The notes: generated by a model not told the origin, from the letters alone. A stretch of DNA of 64,000 nt from Amaranthus tricolor (GCF_026212465.1 NC_080063.1:6170515-6234514), one strand, 5' to 3'; positions 11,260-23,634 are shown, numbered from the stretch's first letter. Made by a program: numbers and translations.

Positions 11260-13322
11260 CTAATATGTGATGATCCTTTGCGGAGGCGATGGATGTGGAG
11301 GAGGAGTGGTGATGGAAGTTGGAGGAACGAATGGCGACATAGTACCGGATGACGATGGCGATCTGGAAGACCGACCTCGAGTAGATGAACGCTGGTGACC
11401 TCGTGTGGACCGAGAACTGGATCCTCCAGAAGAGCTACCTCTATGGGCTGAACTCCTTGGAGAAGGAGTGTGGAATGTGTCATCTACCTCGCCAATGACG
11501 GGTGAAGTCGGTATGAGGTACTCATACCCCGCCTGACTCAATGCATCGGTCAATGATGCGTTGATGGAGCCTAGGGTCTGAGAACATAGCCGATACCCCA
11601 CATCAACTGGCGATGTGGCGGCCCCTTGAATCGTGTCATTGCACTGTATGAGCACCGATCGGATGCGCTCAGCCTGTTTGTTATCATTATGTTGTTAAAA
11701 GACTGACATTAAAGTATTACTATATGTTATGAGTGTTGAAAGAAGACGTACCAGTAACGTAGATGTCGAATGGTAATGTGATCCAGGCTGCGCAAATGCG
11801 GTGTTCGTTAGGCGTAATATGGAGATACGCCTGTACCAACTCATGTACATGCCAGTGCTATGACCTGTGAAGTTATCTCCTCGAACCAAACGAGATGCTC
11901 GGTCATTCCACGCATCTACGTGCGATCTATGTCGTAGGACGTAGTTCTTGTCCCCAGTCCTCCGATCGATCGCATGTAGTTGAGGTTGGGTGTCACAGTC
12001 ATGCGGAATAACCTGCTCCAAACCGAATTGACGCATGACACGATCTGGAAGATGTAGCTCGACAATGTCAAAGCAAATAAGTGGACAACGCGATCTGCAA
12101 ATCTCGTGGCCCGATGTACATATGTGCGGTAGAGCGTCCATCTTAGCCGCTGTGTAAGGCCGCCATGTCATCTATAATAGAAATCAATATGCACAGTAAT
12201 ATATACAATTTATTAATAACTAATACAAATAGTAAATGTTAATAACCTGCTCGTCCCGTTGTCGATCAAGTACGTCTCTGTAGTAGACGAGAGTATGTGG
12301 GGAGTGGGATCTCGAAAGATATACGCGAAGCCAGCTGCAAACAAATGAACATTGTTTAACATTTTGATGTATCATAAAAAAGTGCAATTATGAATTTGAT
12401 TAGTGAGTTGAGTGTTGCTACCTTACTACTAAAGGATCCATCCCACGCCGATGCTGTGACCCTAACACCGGTTCAAAATCATCTGCGTCGTCTTCCTGAT
12501 CATGTTGCCCATCGGGTCGAATCGTCCGAATAATGGGCCTCCCTATATGAATGTGCTCCCATGACCATATCTGTAACAACATCAAGCAGCCACCAATGTC
12601 CTTGGCACCCTTACGAGATGCTCGACATAAGTTACGATACAGATATGCTAGGGTAGCACTTCCCCAACTGTACTCATCTATGCGCTCCAAGTCTCCCAGT
12701 AGAGGGAGATAGATCAACTGTACCGAGTCGCCACTCTTGTCTGGAAACAAGATGCATCCAAACAGGTACAAGAGGTAAGCTCGCGCATGTCTATCAACCG
12801 TCACATCATCCGCGTCATCCTCAAGCGCGCTAAAATGCTCTCGGAGCCAAGTCAGCTTCAATGACGATCCAACGATGATCTTCGGCTGTGTGGGGTCTTG
12901 GGGGTTTTCAGGCCAAACCCCTAGTAGCTCATTAACTAATGCTGGCCAATTTCCCTCTCCATGGCCTATCACTGCTTGAACTTCGATGGACAGTCCCATT
13001 ATAACTGCACATCTTGCAACGTGATTGTTGCCTTGCCAACTGTGAGGTGAAAGGTATGAGTCTCCGGCCTCCACCTCTCCACCAATGCAGTGATAAGAGC
13101 TCGATCGAGCTCTAAGTCCCCGCCCAACAACCTATGAATGTATCTGAAACCAGCTAGTTCGACTACCCCTATTACCCTGTCATCTACCTCCCACTGTAAT
13201 GTACTCGCCTGGTAGTGCTGAAGAGTAACCAATTGGGCAGTGGAGCCCTCCCACGCAGCTACTCTCCTGTGTGTCGCCTGAAGCGTAAGCACTAATGGAT
13301 CAACTGGGCCCGGCATCGCCAT
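11260..13322 (-). pseudogene. Plant mobile domain protein (MAIN-like / PP7 long-form-like), one frameshift
   Basis: Four exons can be placed: 13322-12422, 12334-12247, 12171-11752 and 11673-11260, with short introns (87, 75 and 78 bp) that have GT-AG borders and matching phases. Together they would encode about 607 residues. Family motifs run through all exons: GFRYIHRLL and LITALVERWRPETHTFHL in exon 1, PHTLVYYRD in exon 2, MTWRPYT and NYVLRHRSHVDAWNDRAS in exon 3. Exon 4 is a Ser/Arg/Pro-rich tail. The one break is a single missing base at about 13008-13012 in exon 1, where TITLQDV changes frame. Host members (MAIN, MAIL1) are nuclear proteins linked to silencing and genome stability; here the gene sits inside a transposon. 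The start may be 13322 or 13316; an earlier ATG at 13364 lacks family similarity. The break could also be a sequencing error. Confidence 0.8.
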
Positions 13323-13945
13323 GATCGCTGTTACATACATAAGTGTCACAAGCATGTTTTTCATGTGATTTCACATACACTTTATTGTTGATTATGAGTA
13401 AGGGAAGTATAAATGTGAATACAAGAATTTCTCATATTAAGGTATTAGAAAATTTATTAGAACTTTCAATTCAAATATAAAGCTAAAAATACCATGAATA
13501 TATACTAAAACCATAAAACTAACCCAACAAAGTAATAAACTTTCATTGAGGCATTTCATCAAACACTTTATATGCATAGAAACCAAATCATAAAATTCAA
13601 CTACAAATGTGTAAAATGTAAGCTCAAATCATGAAATCAAGAGAATGTAACAAGCAATCAATGTATTTATAACTTCAAATGACAACAATAATGAACAAAA
13701 TATTCAATTTGCAAATTGAAATAAATTAGGGTTTATATTAATACCTTAAATGATGATGAAAATGAACAAGTAAAGAAGGAGAAGATGAGAATGTAGTTGA
13801 TTAATTTAGTTGAATGAGAGGAATTGTGAATATGAAGTAAATGAGGATTGAAGAAATTTTTTTTTAGAGAACAACCCACAACTTGAAATGGCAAATGAAG
13901 TAAAGTGAAGAATGAAAACCAGAAACTGGCATTTTGTACAGCCAT

Positions 13946-14080
13946 AAAACCGCCACTTGAAGTGGCGGTTTGCTCCATATATTTTTTTTTAAAAAAAAAC
14001 GGAAATTCATCTAAACCGTCATTTCATATAGCGTTTTAGTTCAGATTTCTAAATAAAACCGCCATTTCATGTGGTGGTTT
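13946..14080. repeat. Subterminal hairpins of the PMD element, right side
   Basis: A near-perfect palindrome, 'aaaccgccacttgaag' plus complement (13946-13971), is followed by two weaker 'aaaccg(c/t)catttcat' copies with complements. These mirror the hairpins at 10845-10942. Confidence 0.6.
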
Positions 14081-14211
14081 TATTAAAAAAATAATAATAA
14101 TTAAAAACTGATCCTACATGGACGGTATGTTGGGAAATACTTTCTCATGATACGTAAAGTGGGAATTATTGTTTTTGGGGGCAATATTATGGGAAAACAC
14201 TCGTCAAAAAA

Positions 14212-17200
14212 TCGTTACAAATAAAGAAAAAGATAAAATTAATTTTGAAAATCACATCTCAAAAAAAAAAAGAAAAGTCTTAATCAATAATTCTAAATAA
14301 TGATGATTTTGAAATTGTTGTGTGCGCATCTTTTTGTTTACATAGACAAATTCTTTTTTAAATTAAAGCATTGCATTTTTTTTAACTTCTTAAACAAGGA
14401 TGTTTGGATTTTGTTATATTTGATGTGCTTATGGACAATATACTTCCAAAATGATTTTTAAACAACTAGAATAATACAATGATGAAGAAGACAACAAAAA
14501 TACATATGGTATAATTTATTTCAAAAGGATTGAAGATTTGAAAATACACCAAGATTAGTATACAAGGTGTGGCTTTTAATATCCTAAAATATGAAATTTA
14601 GTATGTTGATTAAATTTGGTGAAATCATGTAACTGAAATGTTGTTTTCTAGATTAACGGAATTTTTTATTCTTTGCTTAAAAACAAATGTTAATCACATT
14701 AAGTTTACAAAATCCAACAAATTTTTTGGTGAATAGATAATCACAAGATGTCTACTTGATTAAAAATTTTGTTTTATTAAAATAAAATAACTCTACCAAA
14801 AAATTATACAAATGATTAGGGTTGATATTCAACCGATTCAAGAGCGGGATAGCAAGATATCAATCAGGCTAGTCTTGCATTTGCGAGTTTGGTGAGATGT
14901 TAGATCGCATTATTTATGGTTCATGTTGATGTCAAGTAATTTATATTCAAGACTCAAGTCATTTTTAAGTCAATTTATATCAAATATATACAAGATTAAA
15001 AATCTATTTGGGTTTATCAAAAAACCTACCCATCTAATACATATTATGAGGCTATAAACTCGTTTTGAGAGCAGACCGAGAGACAATCTCTCGTAATAAT
15101 GTCTTCTCGTACGATATATGAGTTGATCGTAGATTCGTTATTTCTTTGATAAAGTCAACTTGTACTTAACCCTTCTCGAATGAAGCTCACAATAGATAAG
15201 TCGGAGTTGGAGTCGGAGACAAGGTGCCAAAATAAGACTTGGAATTCAAGTCTTCTTCCATCACGAAGTCTTCATGCTTTAGAAGTGGTTTTAGGCTCCT
15301 CTTCACACCTTTGTGAGTCTTCGACCAAATAATTTCAATGGAAAACTAATGCGTGTGGTCACACTATAATGAAATAACTTTTTCAATGGAAAAGTAATGC
15401 TCCGGGCAACTTTGTCTTCAATGCAGTAGGATCCCCGTCAAGAAACCTTGTCTTTTATACATGCTTTCTTTAATTTGGAGTAATGTCGTTTAACAATATA
15501 CTAAAATTATACTTAATTAAAAAGAATTAAATAAGATTACACTTATTATATTTAAACTTATAAATTAAAAAATCAAATACAAATATACAAATTCTTGTAA
15601 GAGATGGTCACAGTCTTATTGAAAGACATCTCTAATTGGGCCGGCCCATTATATATTTTTTAAAATATTATGAATAGGTTTACATTTAAGATATTAAAAG
15701 TAGACATTAAAAATACAATAAGTAAGCATTAAGGATAATTTAAATAGATATTAAGAATATGAAGTCGGTCCCTAAAGAGACTGGCAGTTCATTAATATCT
15801 TTTGAATCATATTTTATAGAGTTTTCAAGTGCAAAAACTACAAATTTTGAATTCAATAGTGCACTGCAGACCACGAACGAGGACCAACCGACCAACCCTA
15901 ATTGTGTGAACCTTCATAACAAAAGCTCTTGTCAACTAAGATCTTGAAATCCGTTTCCACGGCGGTTTCTCCTTTTCTCCTTTAAGGTTTTACTTTTGGA
16001 AAAGATTTTTTTTCTTTTTAAGAAACATTTTCCTTTTGGGATTCAAGAATAACAACTAGATCAAGATTCTGGGAATCTGAAGTGGATCAGGAACAAGAAC
16101 TAGGCAAACACTACACTGGTTTGTGATGCAAAATTGATGGGTCGAAAGCACAACTCAGAACAACCTAACAAACACCACTAATTTTGCAATGCAAAATCGA
16201 TGGGTCAAAACTCGAAAGCATACCTCAAAATCTAACAAAACAATAATTTTGTGAAGCAAAATCGGTAGGTCGAGCACACCCCGGAAAAAGCTAAACAAAA
16301 ACATTAAATAACAATGAGGCAGAACGGATGTACCCTAAGTAAATCTACTCCTACTAATAAAGGAATTCACAAAAAAGAAAGCAAATGCAAGCCTTATTAT
16401 TTCTGTATTTCCTTAGCTGGACTAAACACTTGTGAACATTCATCCCATAGGCCTATTCATCGATTCCATTTTCAAGGCAACAAAATTCTATGACTATATT
16501 GCTTCTGAGTGCAGGATGCACATTGCACTCCAATCTCTAAATGCCCATTTTCAGGAGGTTTGCACAATGAATCAAATGAACATCCCAAATTTCCATTCAA
16601 TAACACATCCCCAGATATTATAACAATTGTTTATCGGAGTGATGGTATCGACTAGAAGCTTTTCATAACAATTACAAGACGCAAGTTACAACAGCAGCAT
16701 ATTATCATAATAGCATTTCAAAGACAGCACATTCGGGTCAGTTGTGTTTACCTAGGCCTATTACAACCTGTTACGAAAACGCTACTCAACCAAACTCAAT
16801 AAGAAAATACTACCCAGTCTTAAAACTTACATCGCTGCAGCTTTTCGGCTGCAGTGTATCGAAGAACATTGCAATTGTCAAGCAATAGGACCCCCAATCC
16901 AAGAACATTACAGGAAAGAGCACTGGTACTTTATAAGCTATTCATTGATCTTTCAATAGCATAGCTAAGAAACTACCAGACACTACTGGGACCAGCAAAA
17001 AATAACCCAACCATCATCATATTGAACTACAGCAATAAGGTAAACAATGCATGAAACAAGAACAAACAAGTGCATTCTTACTTGTATCATCCAAGTGCAT
17101 TCATTGAAGAAATACATTGCCTATTGTGATCTTTATGTTTAAATGGCATCAAAAGCGTCCTACTAACCCTAACTGATAAACTTTTCATGTCAATTACAAG

Positions 17201-17495
17201 AATTTCATTCACAAAAGATCAAACATTAGTTCATAATTCCTAAGAATTATTGCAAAGACAAAATAACCCTAATGAATTGCAAGAGATATCGTAAGAAAAA
17301 AGTTATTATTGATATTCAACAAAAGAACATCATATGTACTGTAATTTACTGATTAGATATTAATACAAAATCAAACTAAATTTTCCCCCAAACGATCTTC
17401 TATTATCCAACCGAATCTTGAATCATCACAAACCAATTTCAGATCAAACATAAAACTATTACCCGTATCAAACGAAAAGACCCCATTTGTCATCA
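14212..17495. other. Intergenic DNA with no supported gene
   Basis: Mostly AT-rich single-copy-looking DNA. Bases 15590-15650 contain 'gagatggtcacagtctt' and 'aattgggccggcccatta', wording common at the ends of plant MULE-type MITEs, so probably an eroded end. A three-copy degenerate repeat lies at 16111-16300. The last several hundred bases before 17496 probably include the 3' UTR of the PRA1 gene. Confidence 0.5.
16111..16300. repeat. Degenerate tandem repeat, about 65-75 bp, three copies
   Basis: The phrase 'tttgtgatgcaaaattgat', a 'gggtcgaaagca' block and 'aacctaacaaacacc' recur three times with substitutions and small gaps. No coding. Confidence 0.5.
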
Positions 17496-18173
17496 TCAAA
17501 CGCGAGCTGAAGTTGCAGCGGCAGCAGCAGCGGCGTTTGAGGTAGCAACACCCAGGAATGAAAGCAAACCAGTAGATTGACCTGCAGAATCTTGATCATC
17601 AAGGAACAAATCTTCGGGAGCCCTAAATGCACCATGAGCACCCACAATTGCAGCACCCACAACAAGAGCCGACATGAGAACAGATCCAACATTGGTGAGA
17701 AAAACTACAAAGATACTCATAATAATCAGGACTCCTAGAGTTTCACGATCCGAAAACGTACGACCGAACAATACAACGGGTCGATCAGCGGGTTTAAACA
17801 GGTAGAAGAAAGACCAAGCGGCGAAAAGAGAGGCTAAGGTTAGGAGAGAAAAAGGGTGGGAGAAGAGGGAAAAGAGGAGGACAATAGCGAGGAAGGCAAG
17901 GTAATTAACACGGAAGTAGGAGTAGTTTTTACGGATCCGGGTAGTAGCGTCAGCGATGGATTCGGGTTTAGAGAAAGCGGATCGATCAACGAGTTCAGCC
18001 CATGGACGACGTTGGGCGAGACCATCTTTGATTTGATCATGAATACGGGTAATGAAAGCCCGGAAAGCAGGGGTTGCGATTGGTGGATCGGATGATTGAG
18101 CGGTGGTGGGGATTGTAGCGGGGGTTGATTGTGGGGTAGTGAGTGGGAGAATTGGAGGTGCTGTGGACGCCAT
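17496..18173 (-). CDS. PRA1 family protein (prenylated Rab acceptor), B-clade type
   Basis: A single-exon gene of 225 residues, usual for plant PRA1 proteins. The N-terminus (1-30) is Pro/Thr/Ser-rich. The PRA1 domain starts with the cytosolic block RRPWAELVDRSAFSKPES and RIRKNYSYFRVNY. Two long hydrophobic hairpins follow (about 89-127 and 144-183), separated by RPVVLFGRTFSDRETLG, the most conserved loop in plant PRA1s. The tail ends with an alanine run. Family members sit in ER/Golgi/endosome membranes and bind prenylated Rab GTPases in vesicle traffic. The ATG is at the family start and the frame is intact. A foldback MITE lies about 117 bp upstream, inside what should be the 5' UTR or core promoter. 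Which B member it matches cannot be told here. Confidence 0.92.
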   Translation of the reverse strand: MASTAPPILPLTTPQSTPATIPTTAQSSDPPIATPAFRAFITRIHDQIKDGLAQRRPWAELVDRSAFSKPESIADATTRIRKNYSYFRVNYLAFLAIVLLFSLFSHPFSLLTLASLFAAWSFFYLFKPADRPVVLFGRTFSDRETLGVLIIMSIFVVFLTNVGSVLMSALVVGAAIVGAHGAFRAPEDLFLDDQDSAGQSTGLLSFLGVATSNAAAAAAATSARV

Positions 18174-18290
18174 TGATGGATCTTGATGGGGAGAAAGAAT
18201 TTAGGGACAGGAATAAAATAAGGAAAGTTGTTGGGAGTAAGGAGGAAGGAAAGGGGCAGAAAGAGATTTGGAGATTGATGAAAACTTAAT
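18174..18290 (-). promoter_or_regulatory. Remaining native 5' leader of the PRA1 gene
   Basis: The only native upstream sequence between the PRA1 start codon and the MITE insertion. On the coding strand it is pyrimidine-rich, like a 5' leader. Bases 18282-18290 (aaacttaat) are one copy of the MITE target duplication. Confidence 0.45.
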
Positions 18291-19418
18291 GACTAATTCT
18301 TTCACGGAGATTGTCTTTATAAAAAGCGTCTTAAGTTTGACCAGTCTAATTTTAAAATTTTAAAAAAATAACTAAACTTTCTAAATAATGTTTTTGAACT
18401 TTCATTTTTAGTTTTTTTTTTCTTGATAAAACTACTTATTTTTCTCTCTCAAACTTCATTTGTGATTTCAATCTCTATCTTCCTTTCTCAAACTCTATTG
18501 TTGTTTATTACTTGTTTATATTTTCAATATTTACAAAACCATTAAAGTTATGTATTTATACTTCATCATTTTCGTTTTTAAAGCTTTTATTTTTCTTTTT
18601 TTTTGGGTTGATTGTGTTATATTGTTATATATTAGTTGGATTTACAATTTTTTGTTTTTTTTTAAATAAGCTTCACCTATGGTATAAATAGTGATGTTAA
18701 CAAAGATAAAAATGTCTACTGTTTTGAGGAAATTAATAAAAGCAATTGTGGTTATAACATAATATATTAGGAGTTATAACATTATATATTTTAAATTATA
18801 ACAAATATATTTGGAGTTATAACCATAATATATTTTCAGTTATAACATAATATAGTTGGGGTTATAACAAAATATATATTTGCGATTATAATATAATAGA
18901 TTTGGATTTATAACAGTATATATTTGTGATATAATACTAAAAATTGATACTATAATAATACAAGCAAATATACTATGTTATAAAACCTCAAATATATTAA
19001 GTTTTAATTTCAAATATATTGAGTTATAACCCCAAATATATTATGTTATAACTATAAATATATTATGTAATAATTCTAAATATATTATGTTATAACCCCA
19101 AATATATTATGTTATAACCCCAAATATATTATTTTAACCAAATCATAAAAATAAGCCATAATTGTCATATTCAACATCACTATTTTCCACCATTGATGAA
19201 CGTTAATTTTTAAAAAAAAATTAAAAGAAAAAATCCGATTTATTAAATGATGTTTTATCATGCTTGAGAATAGGCAGTTAATCAGAAAATTTTTCATCTT
19301 AAAAAAAAACAGATTTTATAATTTTTTTTAAAAATTAAGATATTTACTGAAAACTGAAAATAGACTGGACTCTTAAAAACCGTCTTTAGAAAAGACGGAT
19401 CTCTCAATAGAGACCCTT
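18291..19418. mobile_element. Foldback MULE-like MITE upstream of PRA1
   Basis: The element is flanked by an exact 9-bp repeat, aaacttaat (18282-18290 and 19419-19427). The outer ends are imperfect inverted repeats: 'ggagattgtctttataaa' on the left aligns with 'agagatccgtcttttcta' from the right end (complemented), followed by 'ttaag..t.ccagtct' in both. Inner arms 'aatagtgatgtt' also pair. The centre (about 18745-19135) is an array of 'gttataac' plus 'ataatatatttgggg' units, in one orientation in the left half and the opposite in the right half. No coding. Confidence 0.7.
18745..19135. repeat. Inverted array of gttataac / aatatatt units
   Basis: About a dozen copies of the palindrome 'gttataac' are spaced by 'ataatatatttgg.g' units. 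The left and right halves are reverse complements, so the whole could fold into a long hairpin. It forms the core of the MITE. Confidence 0.7.
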
Positions 19419-19427
19419 AAACTTAAT

Positions 19428-20035
19428 TGGTAAGGGAGGAAGAAGTGTTAATCTTGGAATTGAATGAAATTTGTTTGACAATCTTTTACGGACTACGACA
19501 ACCGATGCACCGACGATATTCGGTAGTACGTCACACTTTTGTAATTTTAAACATGTTGACACGTCTATTTTTTTAAGTTAGGTTGACACGTGTTGTTTAA
19601 AGATTAAATTTGTAAATTTTGTGGTTTTGACTTTAAAAAAACTTTAGATATGGGGAGTACAATTGAAGGCGGCAATATTTAAGGAGACAAATTGTGAGTA
19701 TTTTGCAATAAAAAATCACTATTTCAAACAATGTCATATTGTTATAGCCTATTGTTTTTTATGCAGACCAAGGGTTCAAAATAGGCCGAATATTTAGACA
19801 TCTGATCTTTTCGGATACCTAACGATGTGATTCGATTTCCATCTGAACTAAATCAGGTATTTAGATATTTGGTTTAATCCGGGTCAAAATCCAAATGCTC
19901 CATTTTATGTTTTAAAATATACTTTTTATTTTTTCTTCTTTCACCCATGCACTTTTATCTTTTTTTATTTAATAATATTTTTTGTTTATATAAAATTCAA
20001 ATACCCGATTTTAAGTCTAGCAAGTTACACATTAG
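19428..20035. other. Intergenic DNA, including a dispersed 'gaatatttagacatctg' type repeat
   Basis: No gene. The part at 19780-20030 contains 'tttcggatacc' and 'ggtttaatccgggtcaaa' phrases, and similar wording ('aaccggtt', 'aaaccgaatatctt') occurs at 57510-57630. That suggests the nested stack inserted into one dispersed repeat. Confidence 0.4.
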
Positions 20036-22984
20036 TGGGTTTCAGTTCCATAATTGAACCATATTGGGATGGTTCAAGGATGACTAGAACAAAGGCTATA
20101 GAACAAAGTCAAGGAAAGAGTTCAGAAATAATAGAAATAAAAAGAACAGAAGATACAGAAACTTCGGCAAAGCAAAGTCAGACAGAAACTTGCAAACAGC
20201 TGACCTTGTTGGTCTTGCACAGATCAACCAAGAGTGACTTAGAAGCCATGCAAGATGAAATTGGAATCTTGGTACATGGAACTTCATACCTTGACCCAAG
20301 GATATCACGATCCATCATTGAAGAACCATGGAAATCAATGGTGAAGGTCAACCAGTCAGCAGCTGGTTCAAAACAGTACAGAACAGAGAGGAATGAGCCT
20401 GCTGACCAGCAGTGTAGCAGAGGCGGCACACTCGATACATAATTAACATTAATAATTACGCTTAAAATAAATAACGCGGAAGTGTAAAATGCCGAACTGC
20501 TAAAAACCATTTAAACTAAAACCGTTCAAAACATAAGGTAAAAAAAAATATTACAACTGAGAAAATATAAAATAAGGTTTGCTTAAATACGATAAAAAAA
20601 AAAAACATAAGTACAATATAGTCACCAAAATCATCAAGTAAAATCAATGCAGCTAAGTCCTCGATAGAATAATTAAAGTTGCGGCCTGGATCGAAAGCTG
20701 AGCTAAATTTTCCTGCAAAATACTGTCATCCATAATACGGATGACAGCCGATAAAATCGGTTAGCGATTAAGCCGAGTATAATTTTCTCAACAAGCTTAT
20801 GATGCGATAGTTAAATCATGCTTACAAAATAATCATCAAGCGCAATATAGAAGGTATTACTCATTATTGACCTTTACTAAGCCACTAAGTTACATTCTCA
20901 ATACTTGCAAAAGTTCATTACTGCTACTAAATACTTGGTAACCTTAATGCTAATTTAATCAAATTCAATTAAGCCTCATAACTTTACCATCATAGCACAT
21001 CACAAGATCATAACAATAATGACAACTGATATATATAAGGGTCTGGTTAGGTGAGGACCGTAGTCCTAAACCCTAACTGTGGTAGGAGTCGTCACTCCTC
21101 TCAATACTGCTATGCTCGAGACTTCACAGGATGGGTTTTTCTCGGACCCCCTGTCTGACACCGCATTTTACGTGTCGGCTAACATGGACGCCGGGATTTT
21201 ACATGCCGGTCCATGGTTCGACGTTACCTTACTATCAGAGTCATACAATCAATATCATGCAATATCAAACAAGACTCTAAACCGAAATAGTTTACATTCT
21301 TATAAGTCAAACTTCCACTAGTCAAAATTTTGACAATTCTACCCTTTTAATAGAAACAAATTACTAGTATCTAATAAATTAATATTAATTAAATAACAAA
21401 TTTTTGTAGCTATACTATGATTCCTGAGGCTAAACTAAGTCATTATTATGTCATAAATAATCATAAAAGTCAAGGGTAATATTTCTAAGTACTTAATAAC
21501 GTATTTTATCAAATAACCAGTAAAATAGTAAAACAGATCTATCATAACTATATAAAAAAAACATAATCTGACAAGTTAGTAAGGGTCCAAAATCTAAATG
21601 AAATGAGTTTTCGAGAAAAAACAACGCTAAGTATTGTAACAAAATTGTTTGACTATGTTACCGGTAAACCGATTAATAATTCTTTATAATTACTTGAGTC
21701 CAACCTAAAAAAAATTTATCAAAACACCAAGATGATATGGAATCATTTTAAACACATAAGTTTATTTAACTAGTAAAATTCATACATATCTATATTATCA
21801 TATTAATCAAAAATTTCCATATATATGACTTTTTTTTTTAGTGTCTCAAAAGTATTATTGTAAAGTTTAAATGATTAAAATAAAATCATGTTGATCATGC
21901 TTTTATATTATCGAGTAACCATAAATAAATATCACATAACGAGAGAGTTAAGAAAATGTGTACCGTTTTCCTCCGAAGGAGGTGCTAAACCAAGTAAGAG
22001 AATAATAATAGAAAAATAAGAATTTAAAGAAATAAGCTCCAAAAGAGAAAGTCTTCAAAGTTCCAAGCTTCAAAGAAATAGATCTTCAATTACCCAAAAG
22101 AAAATGATATCCAAGCTCCAAAAGATAATGCTTGACTTTTTAAAAGTTGATGATTATTGGCTTAAGAAGTGATAAGATCAAGCTCCATCTTCATTTGATT
22201 CTTCAACTAATAAAAAGGTATAAAGTTAGTAAGATGTTAATGAAGTGAAGATATAAGAAAGAATGGTAGAAAGATTTGATGATGGGGGTGCAAGTGATCT
22301 CATGGCTAAGGAGGGGTATTTATAATGGGTTTTGGGCAACTTTTTAGTTCATAAGTGTAACATCCCGTAATTTATCGGGTTTAAAAAGATAATATAATAA
22401 AATAAAATAAATATGTATTATTAAATTATATTATTTTACATATATAATTGGAAGAAATAAAGTAAGTTAAAATTTAACGGTAAAACGTTTTATCGCGTAC
22501 GATGTTATCGCGTGACGTTTCTTTTCTGCTTTAAGAATAATATAATAATTACTTAATTAATTAATTAAATTTTTAAAAAAAGTTAGGGAATTTGAGGGGG
22601 TGGCCGGTTGGTGGAAGCATGGGAGGAGTCTTGTAACTCCTCTCATAATTGTGTATTATGGCTAATTAAGATCATTGCTTTTAAGTGTCTATTAATCCTT
22701 AAACTCCTTTGATTTTCCTCACCATTTCAAAAGTTCAAGTAAACAAAAATATTCAAAAATTTTTCTCCCTTTTGCTCCTTGATTTCGGCACATTCAAAAG
22801 AAAAAAAAAATTCTTGTTGTTCAATCCAATCTTTTGATCAAAGGGTAAGTTTAATTGAATTGTTAATTATAGATTTTATATACAAAGATTTCTAAAATGA
22901 ATTATATTTTATGTATGATGATATCCTATGACTTATAAGAGGATTGAATACTTTTCTTTTATATATGAAAATTTTCTCTAATAA

Positions 22985-23320
22985 TCCTTTAATAAACTTT
23001 AATTTGTTAAAAGGATTAAGAAAACAACTTATTGATCAATATTCTTTAACAAAATTTAAATTTGTTATAAGAACTAAGAATTTAAAGTTATATTGATATT
23101 TAAATAAATTTCTTATGGTTTACTTTTCTCTAACAAAATTTCAATTTGTTAGATGAAATTTAAATGGTATGGATCAAGTAATATAGTCATCCAAGAATTT
23201 ATAAATCCTTTAGCAAAATTTAATTTGTTTGAAGAATTGTGTTTATATATATATGTCTTGTTTTAAAAGGGAGTGATTGGGTTTTATGATTCTCTACAAA
23301 ATTTTAATTTGTTAAGAGAA
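22985..23320. repeat. Five iterated hairpins in the LTR
   Basis: The motif 'tctctaacaaaattt' followed by its near complement 'aatttgttagaga' recurs at about 22985-23015, 23042-23073, 23127-23156, 23206-23237 and 23290-23320, each able to form a stem of 10-14 bp. Only the last two are kept in LTRs 2 and 3 because of the deletion at 23171. Confidence 0.6.
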
Positions 23321-23588
23321 TTAAGTATTTAATTTCATTATCATAATTTATGAAATTTTAAGTTCTTGAAGGATTTTGTTGATGGACATGTTTTTTTTTA
23401 TTTGATGATTTTATATGTGTTGATGATGAGGTTTTGAGTATTAAACATGTGTGGAAATATCAAGTGGTTGGGTGATAGAAAAATTAGTCTTGTTTGTTTT
23501 ATGTTACTAATTGTGAATGTGGCCTTGTTAGAATTATTTTGGTCATGAGATTTAAAAGGTTAGTCATTTGAATAATGAATATATGTAA

Positions 23589-23632
<44 letters not shown>
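23589..23632. repeat. (AAT)n microsatellite, LTR 1
   Basis: About 14 trinucleotide units. The matching tracts are longer in LTR 2 (about 37249-37306) and LTR 3 (about 50979-51036) and end in 'aataac' there instead of 'aataaa'. Confidence 0.9.

Positions 23633-23634
<2 letters not shown>

Larger units (their letters stand above)
10727..14202. mobile_element. MULE-like element carrying a plant-mobile-domain gene
   Basis: The element is 3476 bp and is flanked by an exact 9-bp repeat, gtcaaaaaa (10718-10726 and 14203-14211). Its ends are inverted repeats of roughly 85-100 bp: the left starts 'gaatcttttcccat', the right (complemented) 'gagtgttttcccat', and both continue through 'agtatttccca' to 'taccgtcca/tactgtcca'. 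Inside each end are hairpins built on 'aaaccgccactt' and its complement (10845-10942; 13946-14080). No MULE transposase is visible. The only coding is the plant-mobile-domain gene on the minus strand. Plant mobile domains are known to occur in both host MAIN/MAIL genes and transposons. A second terminus of the family lies at 1-352. Confidence 0.85.

Noticed and set aside
13733..13978. 81-codon open frame upstream of the PMD gene
   Set aside because: AT-rich, runs into the subterminal hairpin of the element, no PMD likeness.
17468..18095. Three further open frames over PRA1
   Set aside because: Shadows of the PRA1 reading frame.
20035..20442. 135-codon open frame left of the stack
   Set aside because: It runs across the E0/E1 border at 20412/20413, and its sequence is part of the repeated E0 LTR. 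No protein family likeness.
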